Part shown: positions 47,460-57,976 of the stretch, in pieces
How the letters are laid out: each line of letters starts with the position of its first letter
Position numbering within the stretch: position 1 is the first letter of the stretch
NCBI GenBank assembly: GCA_003280515.1
Contig: QCER01000008.1
Location: 1-64,000, forward strand
Reading direction: 5' to 3'
Source: Prochlorococcus sp. AG-355-P18
GTDB taxonomy: Bacteria > Cyanobacteriota > Cyanobacteriia > PCC-6307 > Cyanobiaceae
DNA length: 64,000 bases
Made by a program: the position numbers and the translations under genes
The notes under the pieces: generated by a model
What the model was told of the DNA's origin: nothing
Database searches by the model: none
The model's input: only the letters and a program-made list of their open reading frames with translations

Positions 47460-48872
47460 ATGGCTAAAGAAGCATTAATAGTCAAAACAACTCCTCTGCC
47501 TCAAAGTAGAATCTCATTTGAATTAGAAATACCATCTGAGACATGCAAAAATTGTGTAAATGAAACAATCAGTTCTATCGGTCGTTCTGCCAAAATACCG
47601 GGATTTAGACTTGGCAAAATTCCCAAACAAGTCTTAATCCAAAGAATCGGCTTAACGCAATTACACGCTTCTGCTCTAGAAAAAATTATTGATAAATCAT
47701 GGCAAGAAGCGTTAAAAATAAAATCTATAGAGCCACTAAGTGAGCCAGAATTGGTAGATGGATTTGAATCTTTACTTGCAAAGTTTAGTCCTGAAAAATC
47801 ACTTAAGGTTACTCTTCAAACTGATGTTGCCCCAGAATTAAAACTTAAAAAATCCAAAGGACTAAGTATTGAAATATCAAAAACAAAGTTTGATCCTAAG
47901 TCAATAGATGAAGCGCTAGAAAAATCTAGAAATCAGTTTGCAAACATTATTCCAGTTACTAATAGAGCAGCAAAATTAGGAGATATTGCTGTAGTTAGTT
48001 TCAAAGGAAAATATAAAGATTCTGGTAAAGAGATTGATGGTGGAACAAGTGAATCAATGGATCTTGAATTAGAAAAGAACAAAATGATTCCCGGTTTCGT
48101 TGAGGGAATCGTAAAGATGAAAATTGGTGATACTAAAACACTTAACCTTAAATTTCCTGAAGATTATTCTCATGAGGATTCAAGAGGCAAAGAGGCAATC
48201 TTTGAAGTAAACCTTAAGGATCTTAAGGAAAAAGAATTACCTGAACTTAATGACGATTTTGCAAAACAGTCTGGCAACAAAGAATCATTAAAAGAGTTAA
48301 AGAAAGATATTGAAAAGCAACTTAAAGACAATTTTGAAAAAACTCAAAAAGATATCAAAATTGAAGCTTTACTAGATGCATTAACAAACGAATTGGTTGC
48401 TGAAATTCCAAAATCTATGATTGATATAGAAGTGAGGAATAATATTGAACAAACCGCTCAAAGATTTGCTCAACAAGGTCTTGATGTTAAATCTACTTTC
48501 ACTCCTGAATTAGTTAAGTCATTAGCAGAGTCCACAAGGCCTCAGGCTGAAAAAAATGTTCAAAGAAATTTAGCTTTAAAAGCATTAGCTGAAACAGAAA
48601 ATATAAAAGTTGAGAAAGATGAAATTGATTTAAAAATGAAAGATTATGAAGATGCAATCGCTCAATCATCAAAACAAATAGATATTAAAAAATTAACAGA
48701 AGTAATAACTAACGATTTACTTAAAGAAAAATTAATAATTTGGCTTGAAGAAAATTCTGAAGTAAAAGAAAAAACCTTAAAAACTTCTAAAGCATCCAAA
48801 ACCTCCAAAACAACAAAAGCAACAAAAACTACAAAAACTACAAAAACTCAAAATCAAAAAGAAAAAAAATAA
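47460..48872 (+). CDS. tig: Trigger factor
   Basis: 470 aa; GRSAKIPGFRLGKIPKQVL ribosome-binding signature, FKBP domain (GDIAVVSFKGKY...MIPGFVEGIVKMKIGDTKTL); low-complexity Lys/Thr tail. Confidence 0.95.
   Translation: MAKEALIVKTTPLPQSRISFELEIPSETCKNCVNETISSIGRSAKIPGFRLGKIPKQVLIQRIGLTQLHASALEKIIDKSWQEALKIKSIEPLSEPELVDGFESLLAKFSPEKSLKVTLQTDVAPELKLKKSKGLSIEISKTKFDPKSIDEALEKSRNQFANIIPVTNRAAKLGDIAVVSFKGKYKDSGKEIDGGTSESMDLELEKNKMIPGFVEGIVKMKIGDTKTLNLKFPEDYSHEDSRGKEAIFEVNLKDLKEKELPELNDDFAKQSGNKESLKELKKDIEKQLKDNFEKTQKDIKIEALLDALTNELVAEIPKSMIDIEVRNNIEQTAQRFAQQGLDVKSTFTPELVKSLAESTRPQAEKNVQRNLALKALAETENIKVEKDEIDLKMKDYEDAIAQSSKQIDIKKLTEVITNDLLKEKLIIWLEENSEVKEKTLKTSKASKTSKTTKATKTTKTTKTQNQKEKK
48813..48848 (+). 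repeat. 9-bp tandem repeat (acaaaaact)n in the 3' end of tig
   Basis: Three exact copies of acaaaaact at 48822-48848 and one degenerate copy (acaaaagca) at 48813-48821. Confidence 0.9.
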
Positions 48873-48937
48873 TTTATGAAATTTCCTACTAATTAAACAA
48901 AAACCCCTTAAATTATTTATAGGACAATAACTAATTT

Positions 48938-49582
48938 GTGAACTCAGTAAAAAAACATTTAATCCAAAGCTCAATAAGTTCTTACGAAAGTAAAAATAAA
49001 ACTATTGCCGCTGTTCCTACCGTTATAGAACAATCAGGTAGAGGAGAAAGAGCTTTTGATATATATTCAAGACTTTTGAGGGAGAGAATAATTTTTTTAG
49101 GTACTGGAATTAATGACCAAGTATCTGACTCACTTGTTGCACAATTATTATTTCTTGAAGCTGAAGATCCCGAAAAAGATATACAAATATATATCAATTC
49201 TCCTGGAGGCTCAGTTACTGCAGGAATGGCAATTTACGATACTATGCAACAAATATCACCTGATGTAGTGACAATATGCTTTGGAGTGGCCGCAAGTATG
49301 GGAGCATTTCTACTTTCTGGAGGAGCAAAAGGGAAAAGATTGGCTTTACCTAATTCTAGGATTATGATTCATCAGCCACTTGGAGGTGCACAAGGTCAAG
49401 CAGTAGAAATTGAAATACAAGCTAAAGAAATACTTTTTCTCAAGAAAACATTAAATTCGCTTTTAGCAGAACATACCGGTCAACCTTTAGAAAAAATTAA
49501 TGAAGATACAGAAAGAGATTACTTTTTATCTCCCCCAGAAGCAGTCGAATATGGATTAATCGATAAAGTTATCAAAAAGTGA
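48938..49582 (+). CDS. clpP: ATP-dependent Clp protease proteolytic subunit
   Basis: 214 aa, GTG start; [42 protein letters not shown]. Confidence 0.96.
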   Translation: MNSVKKHLIQSSISSYESKNKTIAAVPTVIEQSGRGERAFDIYSRLLRERIIFLGTGINDQVSDSLVAQLLFLEAEDPEKDIQIYINSPGGSVTAGMAIYDTMQQISPDVVTICFGVAASMGAFLLSGGAKGKRLALPNSRIMIHQPLGGAQGQAVEIEIQAKEILFLKKTLNSLLAEHTGQPLEKINEDTERDYFLSPPEAVEYGLIDKVIKK

Positions 49583-49687
49583 CAAGGAACACTGATTTTT
49601 TAAGAATATGATGACGAATCGATATTTATAAGCAATCCTAGTTAATAGGAAATATTAAAACCCTTTCACATTAAAGACTTATAAACG

Positions 49688-51055
49688 ATGGCTAAATTCG
49701 ACGCCCATCTTAAATGTTCATTTTGCGGTAAATCACAAGACCAAGTAAGAAAGCTTATAGCTGGTCCTGGGGTTTATATCTGTGATGAGTGCATAGACCT
49801 TTGTAATGAAATTCTCGATGAAGAACTACTTGATAATCAAGCGAATACAAACAACTCTCCGCAAGTAAAAAAGAAATTACCAACCGATAATCCAAAAAAA
49901 TCTATTCCTTTAGAATTAACCTCCATTCCTAAGCCATTAGAAATTAAAAGTTTTCTAGATAATCAAGTTGTTGGACAAGAATCTGCGAAAAAAATATTAT
50001 CAGTAGCTGTATACAATCACTACAAGCGATTAGCTTGGAAAGTTAAAGAAGAAAGTAAAAATAGCAATTCAACAGATTCACAAGCAACTAAATTACAAAA
50101 ATCAAATATTTTACTCATCGGCCCTACTGGAAGTGGAAAAACATTATTGGCGCAAACATTAGCAGAGTTTCTAGATGTTCCTTTTGCAGTAGCTGATGCA
50201 ACGACTTTGACCGAAGCTGGATATGTTGGGGAGGATGTTGAAAACATACTTTTAAGACTTCTACAGAAATCAGAAATGAATGTGGAACTAGCTCAAAAAG
50301 GAATAATTTATATTGATGAAATAGATAAAATTGCAAGAAAAAGCGAGAATCCTTCAATTACTAGAGATGTCTCTGGTGAAGGGGTACAGCAAGCATTATT
50401 AAAAATGCTTGAAGGAACAATTGCTAATGTGCCACCGCAAGGCGGAAGAAAACATCCCTATCATGACTGCATCCAAATTGATACGAGTCAAATATTATTT
50501 ATTTGCGGGGGAGCTTTTATAGGTTTAGAGGATATCGTTCAAAAGCGTATGGGTAAACACTCCATAGGATTTACCACCAATTCAGATCAAAACAAAGTTG
50601 ATACAAAAAATATAGTAGATGCAAGAGATTCCCTGAAAAATTTAGAATTAGATGACTTAGTGAAATATGGTCTAATTCCAGAATTTATTGGAAGAATTCC
50701 GGTTTGTGCTGTATTAGATCGTCTTACTAAAGAAACTTTAGAATCTATTTTGACTCAACCAAGAGATGCTTTAGTAAAGCAATTCAAGACTTTGCTAAGT
50801 ATGGATAATGTTGAATTATCATTTGAGCCTGATTCTGTTGCAGCGATAGCAAATGAAGCATATAAAAGAAAAACAGGTGCAAGAGCATTAAGATCAATAA
50901 TTGAAGAGCTCATGCTAGACATAATGTATACTTTACCTTCTGAGGAAAATGTAAAAGAATTCACAATTACGAAAAAAATGGTAGATAATTTGTTCTCATC
51001 TAAAATTGTTAAACTACCTTCAGGATCAAAAAGAATCATTAAAGAGTCTGCATAA
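49688..51055 (+). CDS. clpX: ATP-dependent Clp protease ATP-binding subunit ClpX
   Basis: 455 aa; zinc-binding [54 protein letters not shown]. Confidence 0.97.
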   Translation: MAKFDAHLKCSFCGKSQDQVRKLIAGPGVYICDECIDLCNEILDEELLDNQANTNNSPQVKKKLPTDNPKKSIPLELTSIPKPLEIKSFLDNQVVGQESAKKILSVAVYNHYKRLAWKVKEESKNSNSTDSQATKLQKSNILLIGPTGSGKTLLAQTLAEFLDVPFAVADATTLTEAGYVGEDVENILLRLLQKSEMNVELAQKGIIYIDEIDKIARKSENPSITRDVSGEGVQQALLKMLEGTIANVPPQGGRKHPYHDCIQIDTSQILFICGGAFIGLEDIVQKRMGKHSIGFTTNSDQNKVDTKNIVDARDSLKNLELDDLVKYGLIPEFIGRIPVCAVLDRLTKETLESILTQPRDALVKQFKTLLSMDNVELSFEPDSVAAIANEAYKRKTGARALRSIIEELMLDIMYTLPSEENVKEFTITKKMVDNLFSSKIVKLPSGSKRIIKESA

Positions 51056-51111
51056 AATTAGAGTTTAATTTTTTAATTGAATCCCAAATTTTGCTAATTA
51101 ATGAAAAATAA

Positions 51112-52875
51112 ATGCCAAATATACATAAGCCTTTTCATCAAAAATATAGACCAAACAACTTAGACGAACTGGTTGGGCAAAAATTTATATCCATTACACT
51201 CAAACAAGCACTATTATCAAAAAAAATTGCTCCTGCATATCTTTTTAATGGTCCAAGAGGCACTGGAAAAACATCAAGTGCAAGAATATTTGCAAAATCT
51301 CTAAATTGCCAGGCATTCGAGCAACCTACGATAACTCCTTGTTGTAAATGTGACTTGTGTAGACAAATTACAGATGGGAGCGCTCTAGATATTATCGAAA
51401 TTGATGCAGCATCAAATACAGGAGTAGAAAATATAAGAGAAATTATAGAAAGAGCGAAATTTGCACCTACTCAAGCGAGATGGAAAGTATATGTTATTGA
51501 TGAATGTCATATGCTCTCAACGGCAGCTTCAAATGCTTTACTAAAAACTATTGAAGAACCGCCCTCAAGAGTTGTATTTATCCTTGCGACCACAAATCCT
51601 GAGAGAGTATTAAATACAATAAAAAGTAGATGCCAGAAGTTTGATTTTAGAAGAATAAGCCCTAGTGATATTTTTCAACATTTATCAGAAATCGCCGAAA
51701 AAGAATCCATCGAATACCAAGTTAAGGCTTTAAAAATGATTGCAAAAAGATCTAATGGAGGTATGAGAGATGCACAAAGCCTCCTTGAACAATTGAATCT
51801 TTTACCAGAAGGAGTAACAATTAATAATATCCAAAACCTCCTTGGAGAAGTATCAGAAAGTGAACTAACAAATCTGATTAAATCATTGGTTGAAAATAAT
51901 ACAGAGTCATTAATTATCACCTGCAACAAATTATATGATGCTGGAAATGAACCTCTTCAAATAATTATCGGATTATTGAACATAACAAGAGATTTATTAC
52001 TACACACTACAAATAATAAATATTCAGATCTTTACTATACATCTGATGAATTTCGAGATGAATTGGATAAAATCTCAAAAACAATAAATAAATCAACAAT
52101 AATTAATTGGCATAATAATCTGAGAAATATTGAATATCAAATCAAAACAAGTGATAATCCAAGGCTTTGGCTTGAAATACATTTAACTGGACTTCTAGTT
52201 AATCAAGAGATAAATAGTTTTGACAATAAACAAGAAAGTAAAAATAATAAGACTGAAGAGAAGCCTGAAAGTAGAAAAAACATTGCAATTCTTAATGAAG
52301 AGAATATTTCTAATAAAATTCAAAAACCAAGAATCAAAAAAGAGATAACTCGCGAAGAATTAATCGAAACAAAAGACAAAAAATTAGAAAAATTTGACGT
52401 TCTTGAAAAAGAAAATATGGAATATATTTCTGAAAATAACCAAAATAATCCTGGATCAAATCATTTAAAAGATAAATGGGAATTAATTCTCTCTAAAGTA
52501 GAATTACCATCGACAAGAATGTTACTTTCACAACAAGCCGAACTTGAAAGTTTTGATTCGGAGAAAATCACAATTGCGTTATCTCCAAACTGGGAAAATA
52601 TGATAAAAAGCAGAAGAGTTATAATAGAAAATACTTTAAAAAAGATATTTGGAGATCAAATAATACTTGATTTTTCAACCAAACAATTAAAAAAAAATAA
52701 CCTAAAAAACACTCCAGAAATAAACCAAAATGAAATAAATAGTTTTCGACCAATAAAAAAAATAGAACCAAAAACTAATTCTTCAACAAAAATATCTAAC
52801 GAAGAAACTTATGATGATAGTTCAAAAAACTTAGCAAATTTTTTTAATGGAGAAATTATAGACCTTGATGAATAA
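51112..52875 (+). CDS. dnaX: DNA polymerase III subunits gamma/tau
   Basis: 587 aa; HQKYRPNNLDELVGQ, FNGPRGTGKTSSARIFAKSLNC, zinc finger C..CDLC, IDECHMLS; no intein. Confidence 0.96.
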   Translation: MPNIHKPFHQKYRPNNLDELVGQKFISITLKQALLSKKIAPAYLFNGPRGTGKTSSARIFAKSLNCQAFEQPTITPCCKCDLCRQITDGSALDIIEIDAASNTGVENIREIIERAKFAPTQARWKVYVIDECHMLSTAASNALLKTIEEPPSRVVFILATTNPERVLNTIKSRCQKFDFRRISPSDIFQHLSEIAEKESIEYQVKALKMIAKRSNGGMRDAQSLLEQLNLLPEGVTINNIQNLLGEVSESELTNLIKSLVENNTESLIITCNKLYDAGNEPLQIIIGLLNITRDLLLHTTNNKYSDLYYTSDEFRDELDKISKTINKSTIINWHNNLRNIEYQIKTSDNPRLWLEIHLTGLLVNQEINSFDNKQESKNNKTEEKPESRKNIAILNEENISNKIQKPRIKKEITREELIETKDKKLEKFDVLEKENMEYISENNQNNPGSNHLKDKWELILSKVELPSTRMLLSQQAELESFDSEKITIALSPNWENMIKSRRVIIENTLKKIFGDQIILDFSTKQLKKNNLKNTPEINQNEINSFRPIKKIEPKTNSSTKISNEETYDDSSKNLANFFNGEIIDLDE

Positions 52876-52876
52876 A

Positions 52877-54178
52877 TTAAACTCCAGTATGAAGAGTCTT
52901 TTTCCAGAGTATCTTTTTGGGAAAAATAGACATCTTTATAGTTACCCAAGGGATTACTAAAAACCAATGTGATAAATAAAAAACCGATACAAATACCATC
53001 AAAAAATTGCTTTTTTGCAATACAGGTACTTCACTTTTACAATAAGAACCGTACCAAAAAGCAATTCCAGATAACATAAAAGCTGTAAATGAAATAGGCC
53101 AGTAAATTGGTGAATCTAAAAAAGCAATACTAAAAACTAAATCAAAAATAGAAATGATTGGTAATGCATATTGCAAGCTGAAAAAGTAAGTTAAATCAAA
53201 TTTCTGCAAATAATCAATTTTTTTAGTAAATAATTGATCTCCATAATCAAAGAATCTTTGCAACCCCCCCTCTGCCCATCTTTGCCTTTGCGCTAATAAA
53301 GCATTTACATTCTCAACTGCCTCTTCCATGACTGGAGGATCCCATAAGATTCCAATTCTAGATTTTGATAATAGTAATCTTAAACTCAAATCAAGATCAT
53401 CTGTAACTGTATCTTCATTAAAAGAACCACATTCTAATAATGTTTCTTTCTTAATTAATTGGCCATTTCCCCTTAATTCGGAAACTCCAGCAACTGATAA
53501 TCTTCCATATTGAAAGATTGCATCCATAGCCATCTCCATTGACTGACAGGAAGTTAAAAAATTCTTACTTACATTTGTTACTGATTTTCGTAGTTGAACT
53601 GCAGACCAATCACCCTCTTCTACAAAACTAAATAACCTTATCAAAGAATCTTGTTTTAATTCGGCATCAGCATCCAAAACTAATAGCCATTCACCATGGG
53701 TAAATTTCAAGGCATAATTCAAAGCTCCTGACTTTCCTCCTCCTGCATTTGGAGAACGACTTATAACTTTTAGCTTGTCATATTGTCTAGATAATCGATC
53801 TAAAATTAGAGGCGTCTTATCAGAACTACCATCATCGATTATGAAAATATTTAATTTATTTATTGGATAATCTAAACTAAATAATCTTTCAACTAATCTT
53901 GCTATAACGTTCTCTTCATCTCTAGCTGCGACTAAAATATCAAGCAAAGGTAACTCTTTATTGCTAATTCTTATGCTTCTAGTATTTAATATGTTATTCC
54001 TTTTGAAATTTCTAGAAATAACTATTAAACCGTAAAAAACAATCACAAAAGAAAGAGTCAATATTATGTAAAAGAAATTTTCGATATTCTTAGCATGAGG
54101 AATAAAAGCTACTAAAAAACAAGCACTAAGAAATATAAACGACTTCAATCTTCGATTTTTATAAAAACCCTTACTCAT
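52877..54178 (-). CDS. Family 2 glycosyltransferase, membrane-bound
   Basis: 433 aa; LDILVAARDEENVIARLVERL, IIDDGSSDKTP, LVLDADAEL, QRQRWAEGGLQ; flanking TM helices. Confidence 0.92.
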   Translation of the reverse strand: MSKGFYKNRRLKSFIFLSACFLVAFIPHAKNIENFFYIILTLSFVIVFYGLIVISRNFKRNNILNTRSIRISNKELPLLDILVAARDEENVIARLVERLFSLDYPINKLNIFIIDDGSSDKTPLILDRLSRQYDKLKVISRSPNAGGGKSGALNYALKFTHGEWLLVLDADAELKQDSLIRLFSFVEEGDWSAVQLRKSVTNVSKNFLTSCQSMEMAMDAIFQYGRLSVAGVSELRGNGQLIKKETLLECGSFNEDTVTDDLDLSLRLLLSKSRIGILWDPPVMEEAVENVNALLAQRQRWAEGGLQRFFDYGDQLFTKKIDYLQKFDLTYFFSLQYALPIISIFDLVFSIAFLDSPIYWPISFTAFMLSGIAFWYGSYCKSEVPVLQKSNFLMVFVSVFYLSHWFLVIPWVTIKMSIFPKKILWKKTLHTGV

Positions 54179-54205
54179 AAAAGTAAATTGTTAATTACTT
54201 AACTT

Positions 54206-55744
54206 TCATTGAGACAATATCTCAAATTTTTTTAGTTTTGCATTTCGATAGTAATGATTCAATATTTGTTCATAAGAGAATCCTAATTTTGCCATTTCAA
54301 TTGCTCCTGACTGAGATAAACCTACACCATGGCCGAAGCCTCCTCCTCTCAAAAGCCATAAATCATCATTTAATTTATTAATAGTAAACAAATTACTAGG
54401 TATAAAATTTAATACCCGTCGAATATCATCTTTAACAAGAACAATAGATTTATTACCCTTGTCCGTTTGTATTTCCAATTTTGTCACTCTGCCACTAGAC
54501 CCACGTTCAATAGAATTTAAATCCAAAACATCTTCATTAATATTTATAAGTTTGTTTTTAATTAACTTTTCTTTAATTTCAAGACTAGAAATTTTCTTAT
54601 TCCATCGAAAAAGAGAATGATTACTTCCATAAAACTGTTCTTTATCAAAATCTAAAAAATTATTTAAATAAGATTCATTTGTAATTGGAAGTTTAAAAAT
54701 TTTATTTAATGATTTAGAACCATCAATGATTGAATTGAAATAAGAATAATCTTGAATTTGCCAAGACTCGCCTGCAGTAGCAGATACTCCACCATTAGAA
54801 CCATGATAAAACGCATTTATTGGTTGATTTTCATGAGTGAGAATTAAATTTGAAGTTTCGTCTATGGCTTTTTGTACGTTTTTATATGAAATTTCAGAAG
54901 GCTTATAAACTTGGCATTGAGTGCTTATACATAAATGATATTTATCCATATTAAATCTATCAGAATTAAATATTCCCCAAGTTCTTGCAATAACTGCTTG
55001 AGCCTTGAGTGCTTCTAAAGGAGAATTCGGCCCAATTTCGTATGGCAAAACACCTGCCAAATAGTCATCAAATTCAATTTTTTGAACCAAGGTCCAAGTT
55101 CCATATAAATCTTTGATTAAATAAAAATTATTGCCAAAATTAACACCATTTATTTTTATTTCCTCTTCAGAATAAATATATATAGGACCTTCAAGTTTGA
55201 TACCACTGTAGTCGTTTCTAAGAACAGGAGTAATTTGAAAATTTTTTATTTTTTTGAAAATCTTATTTTTTAATTCAAACTCTGGCAGATCATCTTGAAA
55301 TGGAATCCATACTTCCCAATTTTTAGGGTAGGCAACAGTCGTCTCAAATCCTTTATCTCTTAGTATCCCTGATTGTTTTTTTGCCGATTCATAGCTAGCA
55401 AAAGGACCAAAAACAATTCTTTCAATTGTTTTTGGATTTTTGACGGGAATATCCGCCCAGGTAATATTTATCTGTTTTGATTTATGTTTAATACCGTTAG
55501 ACGATATCAAGTTTAAAAAACCTTTATTAGTTGTAAAGTTTATATTCTTTTTCTCCGAAAAACTATCATTCTCCCCGCCTAAATATTGCTTTAAACCAAT
55601 AAAAAATTTTCCTTTTTTAATTTCATTATGGAGTTCAACCTTTAGCAATTCTTCTCCTTTTGCATTTGAAATAAATTTAATGTTAATTATTAAAAGAGAA
55701 ATACAGCCTAAAAATAAGTTTAAAAAGGCAAATTTAAGTTTCAT
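54206..55744 (-). CDS. SpoIID/LytB-domain protein
   Basis: 512 aa; LAGVLPYEIGPNSPLEALKAQAVIARTW, GHGVGLSQSGAIEMAKLGFSYEQILNHYY. Confidence 0.9.
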   Translation of the reverse strand: MKLKFAFLNLFLGCISLLIINIKFISNAKGEELLKVELHNEIKKGKFFIGLKQYLGGENDSFSEKKNINFTTNKGFLNLISSNGIKHKSKQINITWADIPVKNPKTIERIVFGPFASYESAKKQSGILRDKGFETTVAYPKNWEVWIPFQDDLPEFELKNKIFKKIKNFQITPVLRNDYSGIKLEGPIYIYSEEEIKINGVNFGNNFYLIKDLYGTWTLVQKIEFDDYLAGVLPYEIGPNSPLEALKAQAVIARTWGIFNSDRFNMDKYHLCISTQCQVYKPSEISYKNVQKAIDETSNLILTHENQPINAFYHGSNGGVSATAGESWQIQDYSYFNSIIDGSKSLNKIFKLPITNESYLNNFLDFDKEQFYGSNHSLFRWNKKISSLEIKEKLIKNKLININEDVLDLNSIERGSSGRVTKLEIQTDKGNKSIVLVKDDIRRVLNFIPSNLFTINKLNDDLWLLRGGGFGHGVGLSQSGAIEMAKLGFSYEQILNHYYRNAKLKKFEILSQ

Positions 55745-55835
55745 AAATTAGAACTTTCCTTATCAATTAAAAACTTTAATTTGCACCAATGCGTATAAAG
55801 GTTTAGATTATCCTAATTAAACACATTTGACTTAA

Positions 55836-56033
55836 ATGTCTAAACTAAAAACTCGTAAATCAGCTGCCAAAAGATTTAAAGCTACTGCGACGGGTAAATT
55901 CATGAGAAGAAGAGCTTTCCATAATCATTTACTTGATCATAAAAGCTCAAAATTAAAAAGACATCTATCAACAAAAGCCGTAGTTGATGAAAGAGATGCT
56001 GATAATGTAAAATTAATGATTCCATACGCATAA
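55836..56033 (+). CDS. rpmI: 50S ribosomal protein L35
   Basis: 65 aa; [29 protein letters not shown]. Confidence 0.97.
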   Translation: MSKLKTRKSAAKRFKATATGKFMRRRAFHNHLLDHKSSKLKRHLSTKAVVDERDADNVKLMIPYA

Positions 56034-56060
56034 ATCTTTAACCAATTTTATTAGATATTC

Positions 56061-56405
56061 ATGGCACGGGTAAAAAGAGGCAACATAGCCAGAAAAAGAA
56101 GAAACAAGATCTTAAATCTTGCCAAAGGTTTTAGAGGCGGCAACAAAAATCTTTTCAGAACAGCTAACCAAAGAGTGATGAAAGCTCTTTGTAATGCTTA
56201 TAGGGATAGAAGAAGAAGAAAAAGAGATTTTAGAAGACTTTGGATCTCTAGAATTAACGCATCTGCGAGAATAAATGGAACAAACTATAGCAAATTAATA
56301 AATGGCATGAAAAATTCAGAAATCATCATTAACAGAAAAATGCTTGCTCAATTAGCCTTAAACGATCCTAAGTGTTTTGAAAAAATTGTTTCTTCCGTTA
56401 GTTAG
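56061..56405 (+). CDS. rplT: 50S ribosomal protein L20
   Basis: 114 aa; [45 protein letters not shown]. Confidence 0.97.
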   Translation: MARVKRGNIARKRRNKILNLAKGFRGGNKNLFRTANQRVMKALCNAYRDRRRRKRDFRRLWISRINASARINGTNYSKLINGMKNSEIIINRKMLAQLALNDPKCFEKIVSSVS

Positions 56406-56451
56406 TAGAAAAAAGAATATAGAATATAATTTAGAAAAGTAATTATAAATA

Positions 56452-57009
56452 ATGGAAATATCTTCCTTTCAAACTTATTTAATAATTCTTTTTGTCGTAT
56501 TAATAATAATTTCTATTTTTGTATTCAGACAATTTCTAAAAACAAGAAGTGAAGAATTAAATTTAGTAAAATTCGAGCAAAAAGGTTTAGATTCTCTCAC
56601 TCAAGCTACAGAATTATATGAATTTGGGTCTATTCAGATAAAAAAAAGATTATATTCTGAAGCTACTAAAACTTTTTTAAAAGCTATTGAAAATTATGAA
56701 AATGAACCTGATGAAGCCAAAGCGATAATAAATAATGCTTTAGGATTTTCTTATGCTGCTCAAAATGAATTTAAGAAAGCAATTAAACACTATAACTCTG
56801 CAATAAAATCACTTCCAGAATATCCCATAGCCCTAAATAACCTCGCATCAGCACAACAGCGTTTACTTGAGTACGATTTGGCATATGAAACATATCAAAA
56901 GGTTTTGGTGATAGATCCAAAAAACAAAACAGCAATTAAAAAAAGTAAGGAGTTAGAAAAGAGAAACAATTATAAACCTTATAAAGGTATTAAAGATAAA
57001 GGATTCTAA
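56452..57009 (+). CDS. TPR repeat membrane-anchored protein
   Basis: 185 aa; N-terminal TM helix, TPR repeats ([48 protein letters not shown]). Confidence 0.88.
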   Translation: MEISSFQTYLIILFVVLIIISIFVFRQFLKTRSEELNLVKFEQKGLDSLTQATELYEFGSIQIKKRLYSEATKTFLKAIENYENEPDEAKAIINNALGFSYAAQNEFKKAIKHYNSAIKSLPEYPIALNNLASAQQRLLEYDLAYETYQKVLVIDPKNKTAIKKSKELEKRNNYKPYKGIKDKGF

Positions 57010-57011
57010 AT

Positions 57012-57806
57012 ATGAAAAATTATGCTTCTTTAGTAATTGGTGGAAAACAATTTTCAAATAGATTAATGGTTGGTACTGGCAAATACAAATCTACTCAAGA
57101 TATGGTCGAAAGTTTGTCAAATTCTGAAACAGAAATTATAACCGTCGCTGTTAGAAGAATTAAAAATGATCAGACCGGAGAAAATTTACTCGAAAAGATC
57201 AACTGGGAAAAATACTGGATGCTTCCTAATACAGCTGGTTGTGTTAATTCCGATGAGGCAGTCAGAATAGCAATTTTAGGCAGAGAACTTGCAAAATTAT
57301 CTGGTCAAGAAGAAAATAATTTTGTGAAGTTAGAAGTTATTCCTGACAAAAAGTATTTGCTACCAGATCCAATAGAAACTCTTAAAGCAGCCGAAATTTT
57401 AATAAAAAAGGGTTTCGCTGTACTACCTTATATCAATGCAGATCCTATTCTTGCGAAAAGACTAGAAGAAATAGGTTGCGCAACTGTAATGCCATTGGGA
57501 TCGCCCATAGGCTCCGGGCAAGGTTTGTTAAATTTATCAAATATAAGGATAATTATTGAGAATGCAAAAGTGCCAGTAATAATTGACGCAGGAATTGGGG
57601 TGCCTAGTGAAGCTTCTCAAGCTATGGAAATTGGAGCTGATGGTGTTCTAATCAATAGTGCAATAGCACAAGCCGCAAATCCTCCTCTAATGGCTCAAGC
57701 TATAAATTATAGTGTGAAAGCTGGCAGGCAAGCTTTTCTGGCAGGAAGAATTAAAAAACAAGACTTTGCAGTAGCAAGTTCGCCAGACAAAAACATATCT
57801 ATCTAA
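57012..57806 (+). CDS. thiG: Thiazole synthase
   Basis: 264 aa; [49 protein letters not shown]. Confidence 0.97.
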   Translation: MKNYASLVIGGKQFSNRLMVGTGKYKSTQDMVESLSNSETEIITVAVRRIKNDQTGENLLEKINWEKYWMLPNTAGCVNSDEAVRIAILGRELAKLSGQEENNFVKLEVIPDKKYLLPDPIETLKAAEILIKKGFAVLPYINADPILAKRLEEIGCATVMPLGSPIGSGQGLLNLSNIRIIIENAKVPVIIDAGIGVPSEASQAMEIGADGVLINSAIAQAANPPLMAQAINYSVKAGRQAFLAGRIKKQDFAVASSPDKNISI

Positions 57807-57976
57807 TACCCTGAATTGAGAAAAGTTTAAAAAGAAAGTAAAAATTTATTATTTGATTTTATTTATCGTATTAAGAAAGAAGATTTGAAACTATTTACAA
57901 TGTTTTTTCGCAAAGTGGAAGCACACTGTAGTAATTTAATAAATATATTATGAATCTTTTAATTCTGGAGTTCTGA

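Noticed and set aside
48777-48974. Cys/Phe-rich minus-strand ORF (CSFCSFCCFCCFGGFGCFRSF)
   Set aside because: Direct consequence of reading the tig Lys/Thr microsatellite antisense; not a metallothionein-like protein.
52324-52350. AAAAAAG in dnaX as an E. coli-like programmed frameshift site
   Set aside because: Frame is ATC AAA AAA GAG, not A AAA AAG, and the -1 frame does not stop promptly.
51112-52875. Intein in dnaX (and in gyrB, 22724-24691)
   Set aside because: Cyanobacterial inteins occur in such genes, but both proteins are of normal length with uninterrupted motifs.
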